This document shows, one piece after another, positions 36,901-48,173 of a stretch of DNA of 64,000 bases. The stretch is from Vanilla planifolia (Eukaryota; Streptophyta; Magnoliopsida; Asparagales; Orchidaceae). The stretch covers positions 26,752,569 to 26,816,568 of the forward strand of contig CM043871.1 in NCBI GenBank assembly GCA_023846275.1, in the 5' to 3' direction. Under the pieces are notes generated by a model that searched no databases, was not told the origin of the DNA, and saw only the letters and a program-made list of their open reading frames with translations. Every line of letters begins with the position of its first letter. The stretch's first letter is position 1. Made by a program: the position numbers and the translations under genes.

Positions 36901-39900
36901 TAAATTGGAAGTTTTAGATTAAGTTTTTGAAAACATCCACTTTGCCATTTAGGATCCATGCTCTCAAAACCTGCAATTGTTGGTGCAATTATTGGTTACA
37001 TTCGTTGAAGTAGGCTCATGCAGCAAAGTTTTGGAGTGAGGAACTCAAAAGTCATGAATTAGACATGCATTAAGTAAAACTTGAATGGCCTTTCATGCTC
37101 CTAATCTATTGGTTCAATTCCCATAGGTGCTTTGAAACTCAAGTTTGACTCATATTTGACTCCTGCATGGACATGATAGAAGAATGATTACATTGCTTAC
37201 ATTATGAATAGGAGGTTGTAGGTTAATCTCATGAGAACATCAAATTAGTGGTAAGGTTGCATGCATCACCTTCTCCTTCAAGCTGCACTAAAGGAACCCA
37301 AACATTAGGAAAAAAAGCCAATTTATGAGGGCTCCTTCAACATGTGTTATGGTGTTTCAAATATTTCCTAGGGATTATAAGCTCAATTAGAAAAACATTA
37401 TGTGCAGCTTATACTAGCAGAAAGTTCATTTAAAAAAAAAAAAAGAAATGAAAAATATGCTTATGAAAAATAAGTTCTGTGAGTAGACATTTTGGGAATC
37501 ATTTGATGTGATTTTGATGAATTTGAGATTAAAAAGTAGAAAGCATTTTTGGAATGGTTTTGGCAAACACACTTAAAAATAAATCTTTCGTAAGATTTCT
37601 TAATTTAATATCTTCCTAGATAATGTATTGGTGGGCCTCATGGACGAGTAGCAACTACACAACCTCAAAGTTGCATCATATCTTCTTATAAGCTTGACTT
37701 CTTTGTGTTTCAGCTCTTTCTTTCTTAATTTCCCAAGAAATTACTATTAGCTACAAATAAGAAATTGGAATTGTACAAGCATTGATTAAGTCTCAAAGTG
37801 CATTAAAGCACTCCTTGACCCTTAAATCATTTTCTTGTTGGCAAAGCTCAATTTCTTATGCCTTGTAGGCACCCAAGAATTCACTTGCATTTACACAATG
37901 GCTTCAAGTGTTTGAGACGTGGAGCATGATTTCAGCTATAAAAGCTAACGTACTTTCTCAAGTACATTTGTCAACTAGTGTCATGGGTTGTGTTATGCAC
38001 ACTTTTACTGGAGCACGAGAATCCATAATATGGTGATGGCTGTGCATAACATAACATTATGGGACTAGTGACCAAACCATAAGGCATACATTATGGTAAT
38101 TCTGTTAAAAGCTTGTTGATTAGGAGATCATTTTAGTTAAGTTGTTTAGATTATATAGAAGATTTATTCTTAAAGTAGAGTAAATTTTGGGGATCAAAAT
38201 TGTTCTAAAATTTATATGTGATCTCCATTTGTTACTACCCAATTGACCAATTTATCCTTACCTACTATCATCATTAATGATTTAACTTGTTAGTCAATGA
38301 GATCCAATAATTTCATTTTGGTTACTTATCCAAGTTCATGGGAGAGCTCAATTTGACTTAGAGAAAGATTTGATTTTGACCATGAAGTCCCTTGCACTTT
38401 AATGATAATTTGAATAGCTTTCCTTTTGATGATTTGGGTTGATGAGTGTGAACCCTTAATAGACAACATTTCCTAATTGGTGGATGATTTATGCTTTGCA
38501 TTGCTTGTGTTGTAGTTTTGATTTGTGTCATGAGCATGTCCAGAATTCTAGCCATTTTTATAACCTTCTTTGTAAGGATTGAAATTTCACAATGTTTGGC
38601 AACTAGGACGACCCTCTTAGTTCTCTTGCACTCTTAGGCGTTAGGCTCATAACTCTTTTCATTATCAAGGCTTTTATAGTTATATACGAAGACTTCCTTT
38701 TTTTCCTCCCCAATTGTTGTGTAACCTTAGTCAGGCCTTATGGTCTCTACGTCGTCTATATTAGTTTGTCCCTGGCCTTTTACACAAATCAAAGATGTGG
38801 CCACCAATCATGCAAAGTGTTGACTGATTGTGGTTCAACTTGGTGGCTAACCATATTATATTAATATGACTCTAAGTCCTCTATTTTGACATCGATGTTA
38901 TGAATTTTAGATAATCGTTTCCAATATATTTTTGGGGAGATTGGCATGACTTCCTCCATGTGATGATGCTCATGAATTGCTCAAGCATGGGCTTTCTACT
39001 TGGTCATCAAGACCTCTTGTGAGAGGACCCCTCTTGATTCTTTTTGGGGTTAGCATTCATAATATTCACCACTAGCTTGGTGCTTTGAGCACCTAGACCA
39101 CATGCCTTTCCCTTGGATTAGGTTTGATTGACTTGGCTTTCCTGACAAGATGTTCACCATTAGTTGGGTTAGCAAATCTCTGGACACAAGCTTGGATTTG
39201 ATGTTGCACTTGGATCTACTAGGTTAGAGTGTTATGGGCTCATTTTTATGCTTCTCCTTCACACCTTTTCTTTGATTGCTTGTCATACACGATAAGGTTT
39301 TGAGCATAAGGGAAGTTTGTTTTTGGTCTCTCTTTTTTTATTGTTGACTTTTTTGCTTCAAATGTTAATGAAGGACTTCTTGACTCTTGTAGATTGTCTG
39401 CTTTCATTTACTTTAGAGGTTTCAAAAAGTTGCTTGCATGGATTGTCGATGCCTTGACATGTTGAAATTGTGTGGGGTGAGGCACTTCCTCTGCACTAGA
39501 GCAGACATTTTCTTTCCAACTCGCACTATGACTGAGCTTCTTCATTGTAGAGGTAGAGACTTCATTTTCGTGGGTGCTTGCAAGGATATGAGTAGACATG
39601 TAGTTTGTTGCATCCATTAACAATATAGTGGAAGACATTGCTACTTTGGTATTGGTTCCACGATGACAGATGGTTTGTTAAAGATAGATTATCACTTGTT
39701 ACAAGTTGTTCATTCATGGTAAGGAAAGATTCCACCAATGCATTCTTTGGTTCCTTGGGGATCTAGATAAAATGGTGCCCTCTCTTTCTAATTGGAAGAT
39801 GAGTTACTCAAGTGTGTATAATTGGCCTTGCCATTATAGGGACCATCGATTGGTGTTCAACGAAGTTGATGAGGCCAAGGATCCTAAATTGGATTGCAAT

Positions 39901-42900
39901 ACCATTGGAAGATATATTAGGTTTTATAACCTTCACAAGTTTTGTTACTAGTAAATCAAAGCTTTATTTGAAAGCAACTATGAGGCTTTGAAAGTAACTT
40001 TAAAAATAAAGCGATAACCACCGCTCTTTTATCATTTTTTTTGTACATTATGGATTAGATTAGTCTTTTTGGTAGCTATCCCAGTTTTGGTGGATCCTAA
40101 TGAAAATCCACATAGCTTCATCATCTCAAGCACATCAATAATCCCATGTCTAATGAGTTAAAGAGCATTATTTGTGAATTTTAGATGCTAAATTAAGGAG
40201 CATGGGAACTCCTCAAGGGTGCTCCATATATACAAGATTATGGGTGGTGAATGATTTGAAATCGTTGTAGTTTTGGGTTTATGACCTTGGTCTACCAAGA
40301 AATATTAGTTTTAAAGGTCTCCATAATTTTATGGGTATTAAACTTAGTCAAACTTAACAATGAAAGTTTTATGGGTTTTTGCCCATAAGAATATGATTTT
40401 TAGAAGGTCGTTTTTGTCTAAACCCAAATTATTAATGTTAAGGGATTGGTTTGGGTTTGTTGGTTTATCTTGAATAGATTGGTGATTAAGACTTCTGCTT
40501 GTGAGATTCTATTTTGTTTTGACCCAGTTTGTTGTTATGGACTTTACCCATAGATTAATTTGGTCTTAAGTTTATGTGGTTATCCCGACAAAATTGAGGG
40601 TTTGGGCCTTTGCACGTAGGGTTGGTTTTTGTTTTGTCCCGACTTGAATGTTGGTTAGAGATTATATCTCGTAAGAATTTTATTTGATTTTAAGAAAGGT
40701 ATTTTAATCTTTATTAGCTTGATTTTAAGCTTGGAGTTTACATCAACCCAACTCAATTTTGAATTTTGTAGCACGTGGCATTCGTTTTTGGCTTGGTGAA
40801 AATTATTAACTAAATTTTGGGAATGACTCCATTTTTTGAAGATTTAATTTTAGGTTTACACACTTGATTTGTATACATGCATCATCGACACTAGTTTTCA
40901 TCTTTTTCTTGAATTTTTTTTATCATTCTTGTTTTCTTTGCACAATTTTACTTCAAATTTTTTTTTAACTGTCTTTTTATGAAGAAACTAAAAAAGAAAA
41001 CTCTTTTTTTGTGTCTTCCGACGTTCTCATGAGCATTCATCCCAATCATGTAGATAAGTCCTATGGAGGTGAAGTTGAAAGTCAAAAAATTTAAACAACT
41101 TAGAAGTGTTTCTTAGATTAGCTCGGTCGAAATTTTGGAAGCTTGCTGACGCCCTCTAGTAAGATTTCATCACATCCGAGTAGGTCAGTCGTGTAGACAA
41201 TACAGATGATACCAAAAAGGTAGTAGGAAGGCAAGAACATTGGGATTGTCCATTCATTCATTGGTATACCCTCTAGAATTGAAGATTTCTATTCATTCAT
41301 TGGTATCCCCTCTAGAGTTGATTTTCTTTATTGTATAGCTCTAGCCATAGTAAAACAAGAAATAAAATAGAGAAAAAAGATTCTTGCATTGTGGATGTGG
41401 TGGTCAACTGGCACAAGATGAGATAGTTTGCTAATACCAAGGTTGGAAAAAACCTCTTGATAAAGATCGAGTGTGTTAGAGTGGGATGAAAAGGAGAAAT
41501 TTCTTGAAAATGGTTCCTCAAGAACTTAGAGGTAGAATCCTTCAATCATTCCGAAACATCCATTTACAGGATTGGCAGTGCTCTTGATCCATTTCAAGCA
41601 TTAATAGACATCGTTGTTGATCGCAATTGTTTGAAGCTGTGAGAGAAGCTTCATTATCTCTTCCAGACTCTAGTGGAGTTGTTTCAAGAGTATGATTATG
41701 GTTTTGCTCTTAAGTTTGAGATTTTTCATGTAAATCTTAGTTCTTATGTTTCTTTATGTTCTCGTGCTTTTTCTTCTGCAAATGAGATGGTTGTTTATTC
41801 GATAAGTGGTTTTGGTTAGTCGAATGTGAAAATGATCATTTCTATGATTGTTTGTGTGATGAGTAGTTTATTAGAAGATGATCAAGTGTGAAAGGGCCAT
41901 TCTATGGTTATCTAAACAAGTTTGTATGCCACCTAAACCAAAGTGCTGTGCTGGTCTACGCTTCGAGCATCTCGAGCATCACTTAGAATGATTGCAATAC
42001 ACCTACCAATTTCTAGAGCAAAGAAAACATTTACAATAAGTCATAATGACACTAGAATAGGTAGCATTCCATGTGTAGTTTTTCTTATCTGCAAAGAGAA
42101 ATGAATTTTCATTCTAAGGATTGTTCATTTTGAGCATTCGCATTCTAGACATTCTAAGTTTTTTTCCAATGTAAGCTAGTTGATGTTTAGTCTTCCTATG
42201 TTTCCTTTGGTTGCACTTCATTGACAAACCAATTAGGCTTGCAAGGACAAAATGTACAAAATATCTGAAGAGTTCTTTACTTCATTGCAAAAGTATTATT
42301 GCTTCAAGGACTCCAAAAAAAGGGGAAAAGATCTTAAATTTTGATAAATCTTTATTTTCGCCTTAAAGCATTTTTGGCCCACCCTCATGCTTCTTAAACA
42401 TGTATGAAATAAGCCAAGGAAAGGAATTTTCCAAGAGAGGAACTGACAAGTTTGCAATATGCGAGTCTCCTCGACTCAATAATGACCCAAATCGACAATT
42501 TAGTCATCGCATTGTTAGAAAATTGACCGCTAACCCAGGAACTTAGACCTTGACCTAACCAAATGTCACGCAGAGTAGGTAGTTATGTTAGACTCTTTGA
42601 GCTTGATCTTCTTCGAATCTCATGCATGTGAGAGCTTTATAGTATGCCACATTTTTTGCCAAAGCTTGAGCAGATAATTTTGCTGTATCCTTCTCCCCTA
42701 TTTCATTGTTTTGCTTTGTAAACTCACCTCCTTTGTCTTGCACTTTTTGTTAGATATGGAGTAATGGAAGGCTCCATAATGTAAAGCACAGGGTGCAGTG
42801 CAAGGTAGCTCATCCAAGGATCTCGATTGCACTTTTCATGCTTGCACCCAAGGATGGCAAGGTCGAGCCCCTAGCCAAGTTCATCGATTCTGAGCACCCT

Positions 42901-43017
42901 TGTCTCTATCAAACCATCATTTACAATGAATATCGCAAGCTTCGGCTCTCCTCTAGTGAAAGGGCTACTGGAGCCCTCCATCTTTTAGCTGTTAATCAAA
43001 CTGCAACAAAAGCTTGA
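27962..43017 (+). CDS. DAO: 2-oxoglutarate/Fe(II) dioxygenase, DAO (auxin oxidase) type
   Basis: Three exons join in phase: 27962-28299, 36115-36430 and 42754-43017, giving 305 residues, normal for the DAO group (~300). DAO enzymes oxidise indole-3-acetic acid to 2-oxindole-3-acetic acid and so inactivate auxin. The N-terminal DIOX_N block contains VPVIDLSNFP and GCFRVVNHGIP. The catalytic core shows H172 and D174 in QIHTDSGFLTIL, H230 in HNVKHRV, and the 2-oxoglutarate pair R240 and S242 in HPRIS. All iron and cosubstrate residues are present, so it looks functional. The ATG at 27962 starts the usual short N-terminus; the upstream in-frame codon at 27902 is TTG. Introns are 7.8 and 6.3 kb, and the first contains an LTR element. 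Related 2OGDs with other substrates cannot be fully excluded. Confidence 0.9.
28300..28960. other. DAO intron 1, part before the LTR element
   Basis: Intron sequence between the donor at 28300 and the left LTR. AT-rich, with no recognisable feature. Confidence 0.5.
28961..30593 (+). repeat. Left LTR of the copia-type element
   Basis: Starts TGTTGAACC and aligns with 32985-34547, sharing blocks such as AAGTTCAAAGTAATATAAAT and CATAGTGATTTA. The exact right end is uncertain by a few bases. Confidence 0.82.
30594..30612 (+). other. Primer-binding site of the LTR element
   Basis: TTGGTATTAGAGCAAGC lies directly after the left LTR and closely resembles the TGGTATCAGAGC primer site used by many copia elements with initiator tRNA-Met. 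Confidence 0.7.
30731..31495 (+). repeat. 379-bp tandem duplication within the element's gag region
   Basis: The segment from about 30731 is repeated from about 31110 at an offset of 379 bp. Shared blocks include GAGTTATCACCTCAAAAAA, AAGTCTTGAATATTCTTTA and GAGTTAGTTTGCATGATTGA. The second copy keeps a longer open gag frame (31360-31554). Confidence 0.88.
31360..31911 (+). pseudogene. Copia-type gag relic
   Basis: A 64-codon frame at 31360-31554 resembles the central gag segment (ESIKNIITRF...NELLNLG). After a stop the similarity continues through Lys/Glu-rich sequence to a degenerate zinc knuckle near 31854-31905 whose second Cys and His are replaced (CYEFDKPGYIRTNC). Multiple stops and shifts show it is inactive. 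Confidence 0.7.
32985..34547 (+). repeat. Right LTR of the copia-type element
   Basis: Starts TGTTGAGCC after a purine tract and ends TCTTACA. It aligns with the left LTR across its length. Its U5-side part contains imperfect repeats of GGATCTTTTGGTCT-like words near 34130-34245. Confidence 0.82.
34548..36114. other. DAO intron 1, part after the LTR element, with a possible solo-LTR fragment
   Basis: At 35170-35395 the sequence is unusually rich in GCATGT, TGCACA and GCGC words compared with its surroundings. It is followed by a good TATA box (CTATAAAAGAGGCG, 35467-35480) and a pyrimidine-rich stretch, an arrangement typical of an LTR promoter. No terminal repeat partner or target duplication was identified. 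Confidence 0.4.
36431..42753. other. Intron 2 of DAO (6.3 kb)
   Basis: Mostly T-rich. The part from about 38350 to 41500 is less AT-rich and has broken minus-strand frames (38358-38555, 39408-39638, around 38900) that may come from an old retroelement, but I recognise no domain. A 31-bp direct repeat, ATTCATTCATTGGTAT plus CCTCTAGA, occurs at 41252 and 41291. Confidence 0.5.
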
Positions 43018-43070
43018 TGCATACTATTTGTAACTTTGAGGATCTTGTGATGTAATTGATAGTTATAATG

Positions 43071-43080
43071 AATAAATAAA
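43071..43080 (+). terminator. Candidate DAO polyadenylation signal
   Basis: Overlapping AATAAATAAA begins 54 nt after the DAO stop codon, in the right place for a poly(A) signal. Confidence 0.5.
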
Positions 43081-43504
43081 AGAATGTGTATTGTTGCAAC
43101 AAGTGCAGCTTGGAAAACATTGAGAATATTGTTGAGAAACAAAACTATGTAGAAACCGTTGCAAAGGCTAATCAAAGTCCTTTCTTTGTTAATTTGTTAG
43201 AACAACAGTTATATGCTAACCCTGCTTATACTGTTGTTGTGGTTTAAACCAAATTGTATGTGATAAATTGCTCATTTTCTTGTGTTTGAGGTCAATGTGA
43301 TGCATGTTTTCTGGAGCATTTCAAACTAGAAAGAATAGCATTTCTAACTAAGGTTTTGGTTACATAGTCATACAACTGGAAAGCAATTTTAAGAACAATG
43401 AAGCTCAGTTCAGGTGGCTTTATATGATGTATCAGAGATTCTGCTTTGCATGGAGATAACACATTGACCCCTTCCTGACTAAAAATCTGAAGTTGAATAT
43501 AATC
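43081..43504. other. Convergent intergenic region between DAO and the iojap-like gene
   Basis: The two stop codons are only 640 bp apart on opposite strands, so the 3' UTRs may approach each other. No other gene is seen. Confidence 0.55.
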
Positions 43505-43510
43505 TTTATT
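43505..43510 (-). terminator. Candidate iojap-like gene polyadenylation signal
   Basis: AATAAA on the minus strand, about 147 nt after the stop codon at 43657. Confidence 0.4.
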
Positions 43511-43656
43511 ATGATTGCCAACCCACTTTGCCTAATAAGCTTCAATTTTTAAAGCAGTTGTTCTTTGCATGAATTGAGCATCACTGGAACTCATCCCTCA
43601 AGAAAACTGACTCGGTTGGATTTGTAAGAGAAGCATTGTGAAGATGCTGAAGAGTC

Positions 43657-46190
43657 TCAATTCTGAGAGGGAGGAGAATCAAATGACAGTTTGATTGGTG
43701 TGGCATTCCCATAGAATTCTTCAAGGTTGTAAAATGCCCGTTCTTGTGGAAGAAATATATGCACAACAACATCACCTGCAAGGAGAGGGCAACAGCTGTT
43801 GTTTAGGAAAGGTTGGTTTGATGCAACTCTTTTTGTGTTAATAACAATACATTATTTGAAAACATGTAGTGGTTAATAACAGTAAAAAGTTAATATATTT
43901 AGTAATGTGTTGTTGAAAAAGAGCTTGATGGAATAATTTATGATGCAATGACCGTTCAAAAGGCTCTTCGAGTTCTTGAAATGAACAAAAACTCAGAAAA
44001 ATGAAAAGAAAAAAAAAAACAAATACAAAAGAGATGAGAAATCAGTTCAGCATGTAGTGGTTCAAGCAAATTAGTTGTAAATTGTTGATGTTTCCGACAA
44101 CTATACGTTTTCTTTTAGAACACACAAGTTCATTATTGGATACATTCAGCTCTGATAGTAAAATGAGCAGGCATGATATTGTTCAACGCCAAAGTGTTAG
44201 AAGACAAGCAGCTTAAGTAATTCAATTCATATTGATTTGGGTAATTTACCAAAGTCCAATAAAGTCCATGAGTCAGGCTTCATGTCACCAATAGCAACCT
44301 TCCTAAATTGCTTCTCAGCTATGTCTCTGATCCGAGTCCTACAAACAAAGATATGAAATTTAGAACAACTTTTCGTATCTTCCGGGAAGCAGTTCATTCA
44401 TTTGTTTGAGGAACTAAGGTTTAATTCAATTGAGAGGAGATCAGTTGTACCCGACGGCATCGATTTGTGGGTGGGAAAAGGCAGTTGCAATAATGAAAAA
44501 GCGCGTCCAATAAACCAGTGGTTTTACAAAAAGTACGCGAATATCAGCAGCCTTTACATCGTTGGCCACCTTAGCTAAGGTAACAGCAACTACAAGAGAA
44601 CAACATCAAAATCACCAGTATCATTAGATAAATCCACAATATTTGGGGATGGCTCATTTCATGTTCTTAAATATTCTCTAACATAATAATACTAATTCCT
44701 TATTCTTTTTAAAGGAATCCTTTTACACATTTTTTCCATGAAGGTGGTAAACAATGAAGCGCATGATACATTGCATTCACTGATCAAGAAAAATTCAAAG
44801 CATAAACCAACAATATGAGAGATCAAGCAGAAAATAGCATTTTCCCACTATTTTAGAGTGGTGAAATAGTTGGAAATCTTAGTTTAGCATAGTGAGAGCA
44901 CTATCTTTATGAAATTTTTGCTAGATAATGTAGATACATCTCATTGACCAGTTTGGCATACGGCACTAACCTAAGATGTTAAATTCTGATCAAGTTTGCA
45001 CCAATTTACAAATTGCCAAATGGACTTATCCTAAAATCACCTTTTTAAAATCAAACAATAAATAGTGGTTTAGTTATACAAGGCATTGTACTCAACAAAT
45101 AATTTCTCTTAATCAAACTAAATACAAAGTAAGCTTAAGTATTGACAAAGGCGAGTTTAACACCACATTTAGAGAACTTGAAAAGGGCGATCCCTTGCAA
45201 TTAAACTAATAATAATGTGTTGTGTTATGCAAAGAGACTCTTTTTCCAACCATTTAGATACCTTTATCCTTGATTTGATAATAATAATCAAATTGTAAGG
45301 ACATGCTTCAATTGTTCACTAGAGCCTTTTGGGTTTTCACAATTCTATGTCGTGTTGTTATGCAAAAAATTCTCATTTGCTTTGTATTCATAAACTATAA
45401 ATGAAGTAATAGCCATGTCATATTAACCCAACATTGAATAAGAATCTAATACACATTATCAATTATATTCTCCTTTAATTCTAAAATGTCTTAACTAATT
45501 AAGTTGTTTCACGACAAATTTTGCACTACATTTAAATCCAGCTGATTCGAGGCAGGAACCCAGATGCGTCCACAATCTCCTCAGAGGCACACAAACAGAA
45601 ATAAAAAAAGAAAGATGAAGAGTACTCAAAATTTAAGAAATCTTACAGAACAAGCTTTCAGAATCATCGTCAGCCTCCACACTGGAAGGATTCTGATCGG
45701 CTCTTTTGTAGACCACCTTACCATAGCTGTTCAGCAAATCGTCGAGCACGTCGTCATCATCACCACCTTTGGGACTCTAACAACAATGACAAACCAAAAA
45801 ATTATCAAAAGGACACTAGCTTAGAAATGATGCAAGACAAAATAAGATTTACTGAAAAAAAACACCTATAACTGCAGCCACGAAATGTCTTTATAGCGAC
45901 TGAACCATTGGGGTTACTACCCCCAAAAAGCTACAGGCAATCGCACACGGACACATATAAAACAAATGAAAGGGTGATACATAAGAGCGATCAAGAAGCT
46001 GAAGAGTAGAGCAAACTTGGTTCGGCCGTCTCTGGCTCAGCAAAACATGAGACTGGGAGCGGTGACGCCGCCGCGAGGGTACTCGACAGAAAATGCTTGA
46101 CTTGGAGTACGGACCTAAATATGCCTCCTTCATGACCGATTCATGGAGCTGGCCGCAAGAAGGAATTGTCACCGCCGCCAAGGCCCGCAT
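43657..46190 (-). CDS. IJ: Iojap-like / RsfS-family protein, probably plastid-targeted
   Basis: Five exons join in phase: 46017-46190, 45647-45776, 44451-44589, 44250-44338 and 43657-43775, giving 216 residues. Exon 1 encodes a basic, Ser-rich presequence of about 58 residues. Exon 2 is acidic ([20 protein letters not shown]). Exons 3 to 5 form the RsfS domain: [53 protein letters not shown] and the ending [14 protein letters not shown]. Bacterial RsfS binds ribosomal protein uL14 and blocks subunit joining; maize iojap is needed for plastid ribosomes. It is likely a plastid ribosome-associated factor. The start at 46190 is the first in-frame ATG; the codon further up at 46232 is TTG. The first exon boundary is the least certain, resting on phase and a GT at 46016. 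Confidence 0.92.
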
Positions 46191-46335
46191 ATTGGGCGTC
46201 GATTGTCGAGGCGCGCAGACGAAATCAACCAAACGTTTTCATCAGCTAGAGGTTTGTGCTGTGGATAAGGAGCCTCAAATTGGCTACAGGGTGGAAATGG
46301 AAATGAAATAAAACAAAAATTCTTATTTACACTCG

Positions 46336-47570
<1,235 letters not shown>

Positions 47571-48041
47571 TCAGAACGAAGCGATCGCCACCAACGCAGC
47601 CACGGCTCCGCCAAGGACGGCCCCCGCCCTCACGGCCCCCGAGTTATCATCAGCCGCGGCGCCGTTAGGACCTGGTGCAGGTGCAACCGGCCCATCCGCA
47701 ACCGGCCCGGAGGCCACCGGGGCAGCCGACACGGCATCGGCCGGCGAGGCGGCGGGAGAGCTGGATTCGGGGGACGGCGAGGAGGAATCGGGGGCGGAAG
47801 CGGACGGAGCCTCGGAGTCAGGAGCCGGAGCGGTGTGCGATTTCTTTGGGGAGGCGGAGGAGGACTTGACGGAGGAGGCGGGTGCTTCGGCCTTCTCGGG
47901 TGCAGCGGCGGCCGAGGGTGACTTTACGGGGGAGGAAGAGGCCGCCTTGGAGGATTTGGGAGATGGGGCGGGGGCAGAGGCAGCATCGCCGACGGCGGCC
48001 GCGACGAGGAGGAGGGCGAGGAGGGCAATGGCGCGAGACAT
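47571..48041 (-). CDS. Classical arabinogalactan protein with GPI-anchor signal
   Basis: Single exon of 156 residues. The N-terminus is a signal peptide (MSRAIALLALLLVAAAVGDA), followed by a Pro/Ala/Ser/Thr-rich middle with AP, SP and TP dipeptides (SAPAPSPKSS, HTAPAPDSEAP, SPSPESSSP), the glycomodules whose prolines are hydroxylated and O-glycosylated with arabinogalactan. Lys-containing stretches (SPVKSPS, SPKKSH) interrupt it. The C-terminus (SGAVRAGAVLGGAVAALVAIASF in two parts: a small-residue site near NSG, then a hydrophobic tail) fits a GPI-anchor signal, so the protein should sit on the outer face of the plasma membrane or in the wall. The gene is a GC-rich island in AT-rich DNA. The family is clear from composition; the specific member cannot be named. 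Confidence 0.92.
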   Translation of the reverse strand: MSRAIALLALLLVAAAVGDAASAPAPSPKSSKAASSSPVKSPSAAAAPEKAEAPASSVKSSSASPKKSHTAPAPDSEAPSASAPDSSSPSPESSSPAASPADAVSAAPVASGPVADGPVAPAPGPNGAAADDNSGAVRAGAVLGGAVAALVAIASF

Positions 48042-48164
48042 CTTTGGTTTGGGACGTGCGGAGGAGAAGGACGATTCTCGACGACTTTGTTGCCTTTTTA
48101 TTCTTTGTTTTTTTTATGATTGATTGGGCGTCGGGGCAAGTTGGAGATGGCTGAGGGGGGAAGA

Positions 48165-48173
48165 TACTTATAG
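48165..48173 (-). promoter_or_regulatory. TATA box of the arabinogalactan gene
   Basis: CTATAAGTA on the minus strand, about 125 nt upstream of the ATG at 48041. It would give a 5' UTR of roughly 90-100 nt. Confidence 0.6.
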
